Positions 46,722 through 59,007 of a DNA stretch of 64,000 nt are shown here, piece after piece. Positions within the stretch are counted from its first letter, which is position 1. Every line of letters begins with the position of its first letter. The translations under genes were made by a program, and so were the position numbers. Under the pieces are notes generated by a model. That model saw nothing but the letters and a program-made list of their open reading frames with translations. It had not been told where the DNA came from and ran no database searches. The stretch comes from Takakia lepidozioides. Its lineage: Eukaryota > Streptophyta > Takakiopsida > Takakiales > Takakiaceae. The DNA lies in NCBI GenBank assembly GCA_030704615.1, contig CM060732.1:33213053-33277052 (forward strand), read 5' to 3'.

Positions 46722-46958
46722 ACGTCGAGGCTTATCACTAAACTTGGATGTAGTGCCAACTGCATACGAGATATCTGGGCGAGTGCAAAGGGAAGGGAAA
46801 AAACAACTTCCAATAATCTCTTTGTAGGCAAAATCTGTGATGATTACCTCGTTTTGGCGTGTGGCCTCGTCAAGTCTTGCGTTGAGATCAGCTGGTACAG
46901 TGACCGTATCATCTTGAGGCCAATGGCTTGGCAGAGAAGTGAAGAGGGGTTTGCGCAA
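46722..46958 (-). pseudogene. Copia-type pol fragment (RT end)
   Basis: ITDFAYKEIIGSCFF, then TRPDISYAVGTTSKFSDKPRR, followed immediately by the CACTACTAC end of the small element. It joins to SRIMKYL at 45520 on the other side. Confidence 0.85.
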
Positions 46959-46989
46959 GTATGGCTTGCAGAAGGGGCACCTAGGAGAT

Positions 46990-47669
46990 TAGGATCTTCA
47001 GGTACCTTGGTTAATAGCCATGGGCTACAGGTTCAGCAAGCAAGCATCACTTGCCTCCTTCTCACCATATTTCCTTCTCTTTGGCCGAGAGCCGGATTTG
47101 CCTGCAGCCATTCGTATGGACACTGCTCAAGTCCTTAATCTTGACGATCTGAACGTGTGGATACGTGCATGTGATCAACGTGTAGAGTTGTTCAAGAAAG
47201 TCATGTCTATGGCTTTTGAGAACCTTGCCATTGCACAGCACCATGATACGTTGAGGTATGCCACTATACGTGGTGGAGGATATCGTCCTGGGGTTTGAAG
47301 GTTTAGCCCTAGTGACTATGTTTATTTGCAGGAGACTGTTCCTACGACCTTGGATGTGACTGCGAGACGTATTACTCTGAGGGTTCGAGAGATGTTACCC
47401 TCAGGAGTCCTGATTTTTATGGCATGACTTGGAAGGATCATGTGCGTAATTGTGCGCCATGTCACCTTCCCAATGTCGATGGCAGAGTTGACCTAAACTT
47501 GGTAGTGGTACCTACAGGTTTGAGGTGCATGCTGTGTGGGTCTGCCAAAGGGGCAGCCACTATACTGGTGTGTGATCGATGCTCAAGAGATTGGCACACG
47601 GGATGCTTGACACCACCTCTTGAGAAGGTTCCTGATGGAGATTGGTTATGTCTACACTGCTTGGGATAG
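46990..47669 (+). pseudogene. Ty3/gypsy integrase C-terminus with PHD finger
   Basis: Integrase tail FSPYFLLFGREPDLP, ENLAIAQHHDTLRYA and RGGGYRPGV, then a C-terminal segment (CAPCHLPNVDG), then a PHD finger CMLC...CDRC...WHTGC...WLCLHC ending at 47669. The spacing fits the C4HC3 PHD consensus. A frame change lies between 47298 and 47424. Such PHD fingers at the integrase end probably read histone marks for target choice (inference from the chromodomain analogy). Confidence 0.82.
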
Positions 47670-47931
47670 TGGTAGTGGATATGACTAGTGGCAGCTAACA
47701 AGACATGGGAGGCCAAGCTCATAGGAGTCCATACACGAGATCCCAGGCTCAAGTTCACAAGCTGCAAGTCGACGACTAACGATGGGGCAACTCTTGCACC
47801 CGGCTTCTTGATCTATCGAGTTTGAGTGTAGTAGGAACAGTGGTGGAGGAATCAGTGAGGCTACGGTCACTATCACATCTTGTGACTACCTGAACTTAAA
47901 GGGACCTAAGCACCAGCTAGGGGGACGATTG

Positions 47932-48391
47932 TGATGGACTAGTGGCAGCCTAGTGGTTGCACTATGGCAGCCTAGTGATGGACCAGTGGCAGACTAGTGA
48001 TAGATTAGTGTTTGGTGTGTACATGTGTTGTGTGGTTTTGGACAGCCATGTAGTTGTGTAGCGATATGTATGCGCACGACAGCTGTCAAGTTATTTTACC
48101 ACCGGTGTGAAGTTAGCTAGGAAATAGCTAGCTTTTATATATTAACATTTGGGATTGGCCCAAGTGTCAATCCAGGGGTCAAGATAGATTTAGGCCCTAG
48201 AGTAGTTATCTTCACGGCAAGCGCGGTGGGCTCAACTTTATCTAGTTGAGCCTCACCGCGCTTAGCTATGGCGCCGTAGTGTGGATTCCCCATGGCGTGG
48301 GTGCACTTGGCTCGACTGTATTTGAGTGATGATTATATATATGCATCAGTTTGTGTGAACTCGTGAGAGCTTGTATTCTTCTTATTTATCA
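47932..48391 (+). repeat. Gypsy 3' LTR
   Basis: Begins TGATGGACTAGTGGCAG directly after a purine-rich AGCTAGGGGGACGATTG tract and ends ATTTATCA (TG...CA, 460 bp). TATATATTA and ATTATATATATG could be TATA boxes. Confidence 0.7.
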
Positions 48392-48394
48392 TTG

Positions 48395-48522
48395 TGATGG
48401 ACTAGTGGCAGCCTAGTGGTGGACTAGTGACAGACTAGTGATAGACTAGTGTTTGGTGTGCACATGTGTTGTGTGGTTTTGGACAACGATGTAGTTGTGT
48501 AGCGATATGTATGCGCACGACA
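48395..48522 (+). repeat. Second, truncated LTR copy
   Basis: About 128 bp near-identical to the first 170 bp of the LTR at 47932 (with one internal deletion), then unrelated sequence. It suggests a tandem LTR event followed by truncation. Confidence 0.75.
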
Positions 48523-50249
48523 GGCTTTCTATCATTTGAAAAATGTTTTCTCTTAAATTTTGATACAAGATTTATGTTTGGGAACTGAATCACAATACTA
48601 TGATGAGATAGAGCGGTAAGAATGATGGCTTGTTCAAAACCCCACTCTTTACATGAGTGTGATCGGAACTCGTACTTCAATGGGAAGCAAATCTGAGTAC
48701 AGGATGAGGAAACCCAAACAAAATACGGTCAGGATTGTCGTTAACTAGTCATCACGAGGCCGTGTTCACGAGACCTTTGCTTGAGCCTGGTGCGGTGGTG
48801 TCCAGAGCCAGACAGCTTGTTGGGAGAGGATTCAAGTTACGCAACAAAGAACGTTTGCCGTCCAGAACGATGAAGTTGCATTTTCTGCATCATCGAGAAT
48901 TGACCTAGTTAGAAGTAGGTTTGTATTTGTCTCTGGTGCTCGAAGTGCGGAGCTTAATCATGGCCTTGGTGTGGTAGGGTGAAGTGGTTGTTGTTGATGT
49001 TACAAGGCACGGGGGCTTTGATCTTGAGGGCGTTACGGTTTGAGCTCCGACCTTGCGCCTTGGCGCCTACTTATTCACAGTTGGTTGATGGTTTGAAGGG
49101 TGGGGCCTTGACAGTACAATCGTCTGATCTAGTAGTCTTGGGTGTGGGTGCTACCTTTGACAGCCCTTTCTATATGCTCAAACCAAAGCTAATCCTCATC
49201 ATATATCTCACACAACAGATCATCCACTACTTGTTACAACTCGATATCCCTGTCTAACTCTGCTGCCTGCTGCCTACTCTCAAAATACTCAAGTCCAGGA
49301 TCAACAAAGTTCTCAAATTATAGTATTCCGGATCACAACTATCTAGAGAGCTGTCAGATTTCTCAAACATTGGCGACCACTCCTCTGCCTCATCTAAATT
49401 GTCATAATCACTACCACCAGGAGAACCCAATGAAACAACAAGGGCTGGAATATACACAGTTGGTTCAGGGAGAGGCGACGCTAGCAAAGCAACACTGCCA
49501 GGCCGCGCTCCATTGGCTTGTTAGCAACAGCAAGAACGTCAGCAGAGTGAGAAACGATAGGGTTGGTTCAACAACGGGAGGAGCAATAAGAACAACACCA
49601 GCAGAATGAGGAGTGACAACAGGATTAATTTCCACACTAAGATTAGTTTCAACAATGAGATCCACACTAGTCTGAATAAACAAGCTCTCCCCTTCTCTAC
49701 GAGCTATACAAGACAAGTCACGAACGGTAGCCATTCCCCTGACAGCGGGGGCAAGATCCACCAACGCCTATGGTACCTGGTTTCTCTCCACCATAAAACA
49801 AGCCTGAAGCATATATTCATTTCCTCTAAAGAAGCAAGGTTTCACAACAAAGGGGCGAGTGAAAAGAGGAGGCAATGCGCGAGAGGAGGATCAAACACAC
49901 GGATCTGACACAAAGCAGCTCTTATCCAAAGCTTGTACACCAAAATCACATATACACTAACACCCGAGTACACCGCCCTGACCTTGTGTCGGGGCGCCGT
50001 CTTTATACAAAAGCCCTAGTTTTAGTTGTCCGCCGCGTGACAAGGCGTAACAAGCCAAAACCCACGGCGCCGTTTTGTAACCCTAGATCTGATGAAGGGC
50101 CAGAATGTAGCCACTAGCCCAAAACTAACCCTAACCTAGATATCATTGTAACGGATTAACGGCATTATATGCCAAAAAATTATACTACGGATGTGTATTG
50201 CCGTTTTGGATGAAACAGGTCATTTCTAGACCAGGCAATTATGGGGCAT
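48523..50249. other. Unassigned repeat-like region
   Basis: Open frames at 48979-49257 and 49254-49764 have no recognisable domains. Positions 49.9-50.2 kb are rich in ACCCTAA-like and CGCCG-rich words, with features of an inverted LTR, but no boundaries could be defined. Confidence 0.35.
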
Positions 50250-50643
50250 TTCAACCATGTTGTAACCCAATGGTAATGGCCACATACCACCTCAAAAGCG
50301 GTTATAGGTTCAAATCCACAACATGGTGTCACAAAGTTGTGCCCCATGGGACCATAATTTACACCTCCCAAAGGAGGCGTCTTATATTATTATTAGGCTA
50401 GATCCCACACATCCATGCTATAGTGATCTATCCTTGAGGGATGTTACTATTCTTAACATTTTTAAAGAATCGATATTGAAAAGTAAAAAATGGCCAAGCC
50501 ATAGCCAAGCTCTAGGGGTACCTCTCGAGTCTAAGCTAATACTTTCATCCACTCGGATGGCCCCACAGGGAGGTTATTTTTTCCCCAGAAATAAATTATC
50601 GGGGCTTCATCCCCTTGAAAAATTAAAATTAAAAAAAAAAAAA
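50250..50643 (+). mobile_element. tRNA-derived SINE candidate
   Basis: An A-box-like TAACCCAATGG (about 50262) and a B-box GGTTCAAATCC (50306-50316), 33 bp apart, followed by a body and an A-rich tail (AAATTAAAATT then a long A run, about 50625-50643). Box order, spacing and tail fit a plant SINE. Confidence 0.5.
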
Positions 50644-51314
50644 GGAACTCAAACTTCTATTTTAATTCTTGTGTTAAATGAGCAGTACATATTCATGGTA
50701 TATTTTGAAGGAATCTCTCTTAAAATAAAATTCATTATTAGATTTAAAGTTTTTTCCAGCCAAAAATAATTTTATCCCTAATTAATCTGATTTTTCTAAT
50801 TTATTTAATCAATTAATTAGGATCCAGGCAGAACCCGCACAAGACTGGTTGTTACTAACTCTACCAAGTGCCCTGGCTTCTGATGCAGTCAAAAACTCGT
50901 CATATGCTCTACACTACGTCAATTAGTTGACATTTCATTCCATGCAAATCTTTGAACACCCGAAAATGTCCAAGCTCAGACTGTGTGACCGAATCCTGGA
51001 AAATCATGTTCTTCTGCAAACAGCAAGCAACAGTTCTTGACCGTCCCCTTCAAGTGTCATGCATATCAGAAACCAAACTTTTCTGATAATATATGCACTG
51101 CCGTCCCAGTCCCATCCTGCAAAAAGTATAATAAAATGTTCACATCTGAAAGCAATCACCTGTCAGCCTAAGGCGTGGAAAGAAACACTGCCTTCCTGAA
51201 GGCTGACAGTCTCAGGAAATATAACCAACATGAAAGTTCAAACATGCGGAAGATGACAATCACTCTATGACGCCAGGCATGTACATGTAGAGCCATCCAT
51301 GATCGTGCTGTGAG
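50644..51314. other. Unassigned AT-rich stretch
   Basis: Between the SINE candidate and the glycosyltransferase gene; it may include the gene's 3' untranslated region. No feature is recognised. Confidence 0.4.
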
Positions 51315-54300
51315 ATTATGCCCTAAATTGGGTGCTTCTTCCAACGCTCTCAACCCAAGTATCACCATTCATCTCTTGGCATTTGCAATGAGGACCAGTA
51401 AAGATTAGAAGTTCCCCTTCCCCCGAAAAAACAAAGAGAGACCAACATCCGGAGACCAAATAAAGAGGGAAGAGGCTCCCACCTCCATGCGAATCTTCTT
51501 ACTGAAAGCAGAGGCACAAATTTGCAGGTCAGTGCTGGAAGCCTCAATTATGGCAGACATGACCATCCTCACTGCTTCAGCAAATTCCTTGGGTTCTCCA
51601 CACATATCTGGAATCAGGTGGTTGGGTTTTAAGGGTTGAGGTGCTACACCCAGCCACGCCATGCGCTCTGCCCAATAGTACTGGTCCAGGATAAATGGGC
51701 AAATTATCTGCAGTATCATATGTCCAATCCTTCAATTTGAGAATGAAATCAGATGCTATATCCATCTAACAGTAGCCTGTGCTGAGGACGGTGGGTACAC
51801 TCACACAGTCCTTGACAAAAACTCCCTTGACCACTTGAAAGATTGATCTATCCAGTCAACATTACTACCTGCTGTCAGGACACATGGATCCTTCCCCGTC
51901 CTGGGTGACAAGATTGCAGGATAACCATTCCTCCCAGCAGGAGATGGGGATCAGGATCACAAGGATCTTAAGACCCAATCACAAAAACAGACAGTTTGCT
52001 AGATGGAGCTGGGGACTCTACAATATACAACATATATACAATATACAAATGGAAAGGTAGAAAAGGAAGATACCTGCGGAACTCCTGACCACAATGAAGC
52101 TGCTGTTGTCCCACTGCATCCGACAGAAATAGACAGCTTAGCAGGAACATCAATCTCTTGACCATAACGTAACATTTGAACAGTTAAAATGTGCAAATCA
52201 ATTTAATCCCATCAGGTTTTGCTACCTATGGGACAGATATCGTTAAACCTATAAATGAGAACTTCTGCAACCACAAAAGCACTACCTGCCACCATGATGG
52301 ATGGCCATCGAGCATCTAGGCAGCAGCCAGCTGTAAGGGACAGATCTGTTCCCACCACCCATCCACAAGAAATGATTGAAATACACATAGATCCTTATCT
52401 TGTTCTACTGTGTCCCGGGCTCTCTGTGGAATTTAAAAAGCCTCCTTCTTTCTTTTAAAAGCTATCTGGCAAGCAGGTTAGCAACATGATCTTCATAATA
52501 TTTTTGTTCTTCTTACAATGGTGGATCTGGCTGCTTACGACAAGACTGTACACATGCTTCTTAAAGATTTTGATTTTGTCCCTCACGCCACCATCAAACC
52601 AGAAAGCTCAGTTACACTTCTTCCTTTGAGTAAAAGTGCCTCGCAGCTCACCTGCATGAAGCACTCCATCCTTAGGCAACACATGAGTCATTTGATGTGG
52701 TTTTCTTGTTGTTCTACTCTGTCCCATGGGCCCTTGGGACCACATGTGGATGTTCTGCATTATTTCCTCCCTTCCCCCTCTTCTCCAGACTGGCATGTGC
52801 AATGCCTGGACTGCAGCAGATCAGTTTATGCCTTCATAAGTGGACGCTGGCTCCATGCAAGTAACCAGTCTACAGGGATTAGGGCCCCCAGGCATGCAAT
52901 ACTTCTAAAATCACAAAACTGGTTAATTAGTAAACATCCCTTTCTATCTCTCTCTCTCAGCCTGCAGACCCTGGTGGGTGCGAACCCCACAAGAGGCTCC
53001 GGGAGGGTCTAAGATGTAAGGCTATGGCAAGCCTACGTTCGCAGGGAATGGCATGAGTGCATTCTCTCTTAGCCTCGCCAAGTTTTCAATTCTGCTGCTA
53101 TGGCACATTGTGTAGCATGCCTTGAATCAGCTGTGATCCAGATCTGCATGCATAGTGTACGTCTGGAAACTCATATCCATAAAAGTGCTGAAACAAAATT
53201 CCAAGAGGTAAGCATACCCAGAGAAACAAAATAGCCGTCCCTTGCAGATTGTGACCCCATCTTTCAAAAGGTTGATAACAGGTTGTCCCACAACAGGTTG
53301 AGCCATGAATAGGTCTTTGCCTGCACTGCTGGGCTTCGATACAGGATTGTGCAGGGCTGGTATCTGATGTGCTCTAACGTAATTCTGCCAGAATTTGCCA
53401 CTGTTTATCAAATTGGCTGACACAATGTCCAAATCTCTGGCTAAACCACCTCCATTGCAAGAGCTACTTGGCTTAATCCAAATCATTTATTAAGAAAGTA
53501 CACCGACAATAAGAGATGGCCAAAGAAGGAGAACAGTAGTAGAATATCCCATACACTGAGAGTTTGTCATCTTGAGAGTATGTGTAGGCTAGTGAACACC
53601 TTGCCTAGCCTTGACAAGCTGGTTGTATATATCCCTCAAAGTCTCTCTCTCTCAGCATGGAAAGGAAGGTGAGAACATCTCTTGCTCCCATGCATGGCAT
53701 TAAAAAACCTGAATGTATCTAACCTGATAATCAATGAGACTTCATGCAAGGAAAACAACATGTGGTAGAGGACTGCCTGACGATGAGGAGGTTGACTTTC
53801 TGCAATGTCCTGCTCCAGAGCTCTGCCAATTGCAGCATCAAGAGGGGGATGGGCAGCAGTAAACAAAATGGCTCGCTTGTCCGTCGCTTCCAGGACTGCT
53901 TCTAACAACCTTAGCATTCCCTCTGGTTTCTCCATGTATCCCATACTGCATCGAACAGGTGTCCTCCATATTAGATTCATCCAGATCAAACTTAGAAACC
54001 TCTTCACCAAACATCTCAGCAACGCTCAAAGCCCACAAGACAGGAACACAAACCAAACGCAGCCTGAAGGCTCAACCCAGGAACCCTTGGAAAACAAGAA
54101 GCCCGAGACTGAAGCACAAGCCATTCCACCAGCTGGCCAAAGTATGGGGATGACATCAAACTTGAACTCATGCCGCTTCTAGGATTCAATCAGCTGCAAA
54201 CAGCTACAATAAGCGTTTCCAGAAGATGCGGGAATATGATTGGGTTACTGAGCATAAACGAAACACAAAAACGAAAGAGAAAGAGGGATACTGCATGGAG

Positions 54301-57300
54301 AAGATAAGTCACCAATACAAACCTTCCCATGGAACTCAATCCCACAAATATTGGATGACTGCTGTTGGTAAGTCCCCCTTCATTATCCTTCTCGTTCCCC
54401 AAAAATTGCAGAAGTTTGCTAGGGGTAGAGAAAGGGGGCCTTTCTATTGCCAGTCGACCTGCTTCGCCTTCTGGGCTGAGACTTGGCTTCTCTATGAAGT
54501 ACTTCACAAGGTTGGATGTCCCTTCATGACTGGAATTGCTGGCATCCCACTCAATTGGGGCATACCAGAACCCACAGACATGAACAGTAGCTGGCCAATA
54601 AGCTGCACCCAACACAAATAGTAGGCTGTACAGAACGGTACTCTTTATGTAACCAATTTTCACCCTTCCCTCAGAACCATAACTGCGTATATTACAAATA
54701 AAATCTCCTAAAACGTGATGTGTACGATCTAAGCGAACATTTTGTCCAACTTGAGATTGACTTGACAAGAGTGAAAATACTCACCAGGGCACTCCACCAC
54801 CTCTGGGCTGAAACCATACCTGTAGCATACACCACCAGACTAAGGACAAACACAGCTGCTAAGAAATAATGTTATCCCATTCATCAGAGTGGCAATATAT
54901 AGCGATTATTATTTTGTAGTTTCAGTGTGTAACACATCTACGTTGAGCATAGACACTCTTGGCTATTTCTGATAGAGCCAAGGAAAAAGAGAGACAAACC
55001 CAGAGCCAGAGAAATAGAGAGTCTTGTAAAAATGGAGAGGCAAGACAGACAAAGCCAGAGCCAGAGTCAGAAAAAAGGAACGGCTTACAAAAGCAGAGGA
55101 GCACACGGCCAGTCCTGTGCATTTGGGAGCTCCGTCACAGGATCCTTAAGCCAGAAAAGAAAAAGGACTTTCAGGCCAGGGACAAAACTTGCGAACCAGT
55201 TCTATGAACACAAAGAGCTGTCCATGTACCTTTGAGAACAAAGCAATGGAATCACAATCAGGTTGCTCATGTATAGGTAATCCAAATAAGACTTTTGACA
55301 GAATGACTGGCAAAAGAGAAGTGAGTTAGCACATGGTGCGTGTGCATGTTTGGTTTCTAGACATGGATCTACAGATGGATGAAGGATTCAAAGGACCAAC
55401 CGTTAGAGGGCAGGAGCTCAGGTGAAGGCGGTTGGTGCGCCAGGCTGCCCAGCGGTCAGTGAAAAGGGGCCACATCCAATGCATCACCTCCCCCCATCCC
55501 ACCTGCCTTGCTAGACACAACAAAGATCGACATATGGCTCACTTCACATATTAACCCTCTGATTGAACTTCGAATTTGACAGAAAAATCAACTTGTGTTT
55601 TTGCTGCCACCTCCAAGGGTTCATGGATCTTACCTCTCCTGGAACAGCTTGCTGAAGACGCCTGTACAGCAAAGGGTGCACTGAACGAAACCGCCGATCA
55701 AATGATGTTGGAGCACTGCAACGGAGATGCTACATGCTTGTCACACAGACAACCTATAATGCTCTTAGCACTCTCTCTAGGGCAGCACTCTTGAACTTTC
55801 CATCAACATACAAGGACCAGTGGCCAGAATTGAGCACTTGGCAGAGTTTGTGACAACCTGTATGGCACCACATAGGGAGCCACAACTGCACATGGCACAC
55901 GGTAGAGCTCTGCCAAGTGCCAGCCTTCCTGCACACCAAGCAGGACAGAACCAAGGGAAGCTTGACTTGTTCACATATATGTTGAGATGAAACCTAAGTA
56001 CTCAAGATTTGAGTTTAGTTACAGATCCATGGTCTCCAGCATACAGTCAGTATGCAGCCATGAGTGGAGTTAGAATAATCAGAAGTTAAATTTAGAAATT
56101 ACTCTTTTCTCCAGGTTGGTTAGCATCCAAGGTTACCACCGCAGAGCTGACTTGAACGGATGAAGCTTCTAGGCGGTGTCTATTTAAAAATTGATCTCCA
56201 ATGAGTCAACCTTCCTTAACAGACACAGATGTCGTAAATTCAGAGACAATCTTCAACATGCATTTACCAGGGCGAAAAAATTGAATATGATGAAGTCTTC
56301 CTTTCCATCCGGCGATGCCCCCAGCACTTGATCCACAGCCTGAATACATTCTTCACGGTGCTGTTCCTCGAGAGCGGCCTTCAAACAGTCAAAGTCTCGC
56401 TCACCTGGACCTGGATAGAAATGACATCATGAATGCCGCAACATTATATATTTAACCAGAAATTTTTGAGTCTCTGTTAATTCATTCTCTGCGCACCTCC
56501 AGACTGAGAGATACTGTATTCTCGGCATCATGCCCACAGATTAGACATGGCTCCCCTTTCACAACCGCAAATCATTAGCACTGGGCCACAAAAACATCTC
56601 CATTCTCCCCGTTTAGAGGATGGTGGCTTCATGTTGAGTAGAATAAATTAGACCAAAAACAAAAATTACCACCGGTTTCCTCGAGTTGTTCATGCCAAGG
56701 GTCTGTCGACCTTGCAATTTTGGGCTCCAAAGGACTCTCCTTGCTCCTGGGGGATGGAACAACGGGAGGGGTTGAGACAGAAAGAAATGATACCCCTGCT
56801 TGACTTAGAGACCTCTTTAAATCCTGCAAAACACAGCAGCAGCATTTTCAGAGTTTGCAACAATAACTTGCATGGACCAAAACTCAAACCAGCAAGGGTT
56901 CCTATCAAGGTAAAAATTTTGGGCTACGACTTTCCTGTTAGGAGGAGGATGCCCAAATTTATGACCCAGGCTTGTTTTCTTGCCCGGGTATACTTGAAAC
57001 CTACAATCTTCCATGCAGAGACCTGCTCACATTCTTGAAAACATGCATCTTCCAGCAGTGACTTGGAAAACTCCAAGAAGCTAGTTTGGGTACAATGCAC
57101 TCTTGTCCATTGCTGGGTGGACCAGCTTACAAGCATGTGGTGGACACTAGAGCATTGACTAGAAAAAATTAACTGTGTGTGTGTGTGTACTTGCAAGATG
57201 TAAATGTCTACAACCAGAACACTCTAACCACCTCATGGACGCTTTGCTGTCGAGAAGGGCAAAAAGGGATAGGGTTACTCATGGTACAGTGCTTGCCATA

Positions 57301-58166
57301 CATACCAAGTCAGGAAAGTATATTATGCCACAATAGCCAAAAATAAACCAGAGTCCTTGTAGAGGACCGAGACATTCATATAATAGAGAGATCCTTGACT
57401 GTTGACAAATACCTGATGAGCAGTGTGGGTGATGAAAGTGATAGCACAATTTTCCTTGGCCTTGGCTAAAGCTGCTGCCACCACCTGCTTAAACATCAGC
57501 CCAGGTCCCTTCCTCTCAACATATTCTTTTGCACTCCCTTCTTCTTATCCTTTCTCACTTGAGCACTAGATTAGCAACATCATTTTCCCTACTTTTTAGT
57601 GCTGGTTACTGATTTGTACACATGATTTGAAGACATTCTGTGAAATGTGTAACCCCAACACCCATCTGGAAAGGCTTAGTGGCTCTTGGAAGGATTTGCA
57701 GAATTGATCTATTGTGTCAAAACTATCCCAGTTCAAACTGCTGCTAATTGGTGACCCATGACTCTACACCAGTCTCGCTACATTCAGGTCAATTACAGGA
57801 AAAGCCAGATCTCAGGCAAAAAATGCCAACCCCCTGTCAAGCTTTTCATCATCAGCCTGATAGGATTGTACATCCCTGGGCCATTCAACCAACTATCGCT
57901 TAGTTAATCCATCTACCAAGTAGGGGTTTACCTGTCCCAAATGCTTGAGACAACGCCACCGATCACCATTTTCTTATTACATCAATTGAAAGCCACATAA
58001 AAAGCCAATCCACGCGCATCCTATGCTTTCTCGGCAGCCTAACAGTACCACCTAACAGGAAAAACTCCTATACCAGTGCACTTACAGCTACAGGAAGCAC
58101 ATCCCCCAGCGTTCCAAATGCTAAGACCGCAACCCTGCACTTTCCCCACTCCAGGGCCTGTCTCAT
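51315..58166 (-). CDS. UDP-glycosyltransferase (UGT80/sterol-glucosyltransferase-like)
   Basis: Apparently intact host gene; splice phases agree wherever tested. Exons: 58166-58086 (ATG; AFGTLGDVLPVA), 57484-57413 (FITHTAHQ), 56823-56670 (VSFLSVSTPPVV), 56410-56268, 55928-55858 (EGWHLAELYRVP), 55715-55634, 55502-55373 (VMHWMWPLF), 54602-54323 (VHVCGFWYAP, PIFVGLSSMG), 53945 to about 53780 (LFTAAHPPLDAAI), about 53340-53218 (CKGRLFCFSG), 52345-52286 (WLLPRCSMAIHHGG), 52113-52074, 51707-51483 (QIICPFILDQYYWAERM, LGVAPQPL). A last exon near 51372-51315 is uncertain. The HHGG...LDQYYWAE stretch is the nucleotide-sugar binding C-domain; the N-domain starts GDVxP. Roughly 550 residues, typical for the family. 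Acceptor is inferred to be a sterol or other lipid; none is proven. Cytosolic or membrane-associated. Confidence 0.9.
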
Positions 58167-59007
58167 CGTTCTTTCTGTCAATGTCGCACATCCGCCGGCT
58201 TGCTGGAGTGCCTTGTTGAAGTCGTGGTACTTCTCTACCACTCACAACTGACGAAAGAATTTAGTGCATACATATATGCAATTTGGGTTGTAAAGGGCTC
58301 AGGGGTTTAGAGTGAGGGTTTATGTTCGGTGTTTTTGCCATAGCGTAAGGGAGAGTGAGACGAGAGATTTCGAGCAACCAGGGTACGGTACGGGAAGGCA
58401 GGCACCATGGATCGTCATGAGCGCTTTCTTTCTCTCTCATGTCTGAGGGCATGACACCGCTTCCCACCACCAAAAAAGCTTGTAGCATAAATCAGATTCC
58501 TAATCAAGAAAATAGAGAAGCTTTCCATTGGAAAGATCATTTCTATATGGATTGGATGTTCATGTTTGTGACATGGGGGAATTGTTTGATGGTCAAATCA
58601 AAGGGAAGATGTTGAAACTTTTATTGGCTCTGTCCTGCAAGGGATAGAGGCATTGTGGAGACTTCTTGCCTAGGTGGAGAACGGAGAACTAGGCTTAGAG
58701 AGAGAGAGAGCCTAGTCTTTAGAGGGTTGATGGAACCGCAAGGGATAGATGCATTGTGGAGGCATCTTTAGGGCGAGAACTAGGCTTATCCATTAAGCCT
58801 AGTCTATGGAGGGTTGATGGGAATGATTCATGAAGACCTAGAAAAAGTATAAAACAACAACCACAAAATCACCAAAAGACAGGAGCCTCTTGTGGCGGAG
58901 CCGCTTGTTTACAAACTGACATGAGGAGACTGTACAAAGTATGGATAGTTCCCATAGCAAGGGAAGAGTTAACATAAAGAAATGAAAAAGAAAGCATATC
59001 AAGCTAA
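58167..59007. other. Upstream flank of the glycosyltransferase gene
   Basis: Contains the 5' side of the gene and, at 58650-58815, an imperfect direct duplication of about 85-100 bp (GCAAGGGATAGA...ACTAGGCTTA...GAGGGTTGATGG). The promoter is not resolved. Confidence 0.5.

Noticed and set aside
52970-53040. Possible SINE on the minus strand in a glycosyltransferase intron (GGTTCGCACCC word)
   Set aside because: A B-box-like word and CT-repeat are present, but no convincing A box or duplication.
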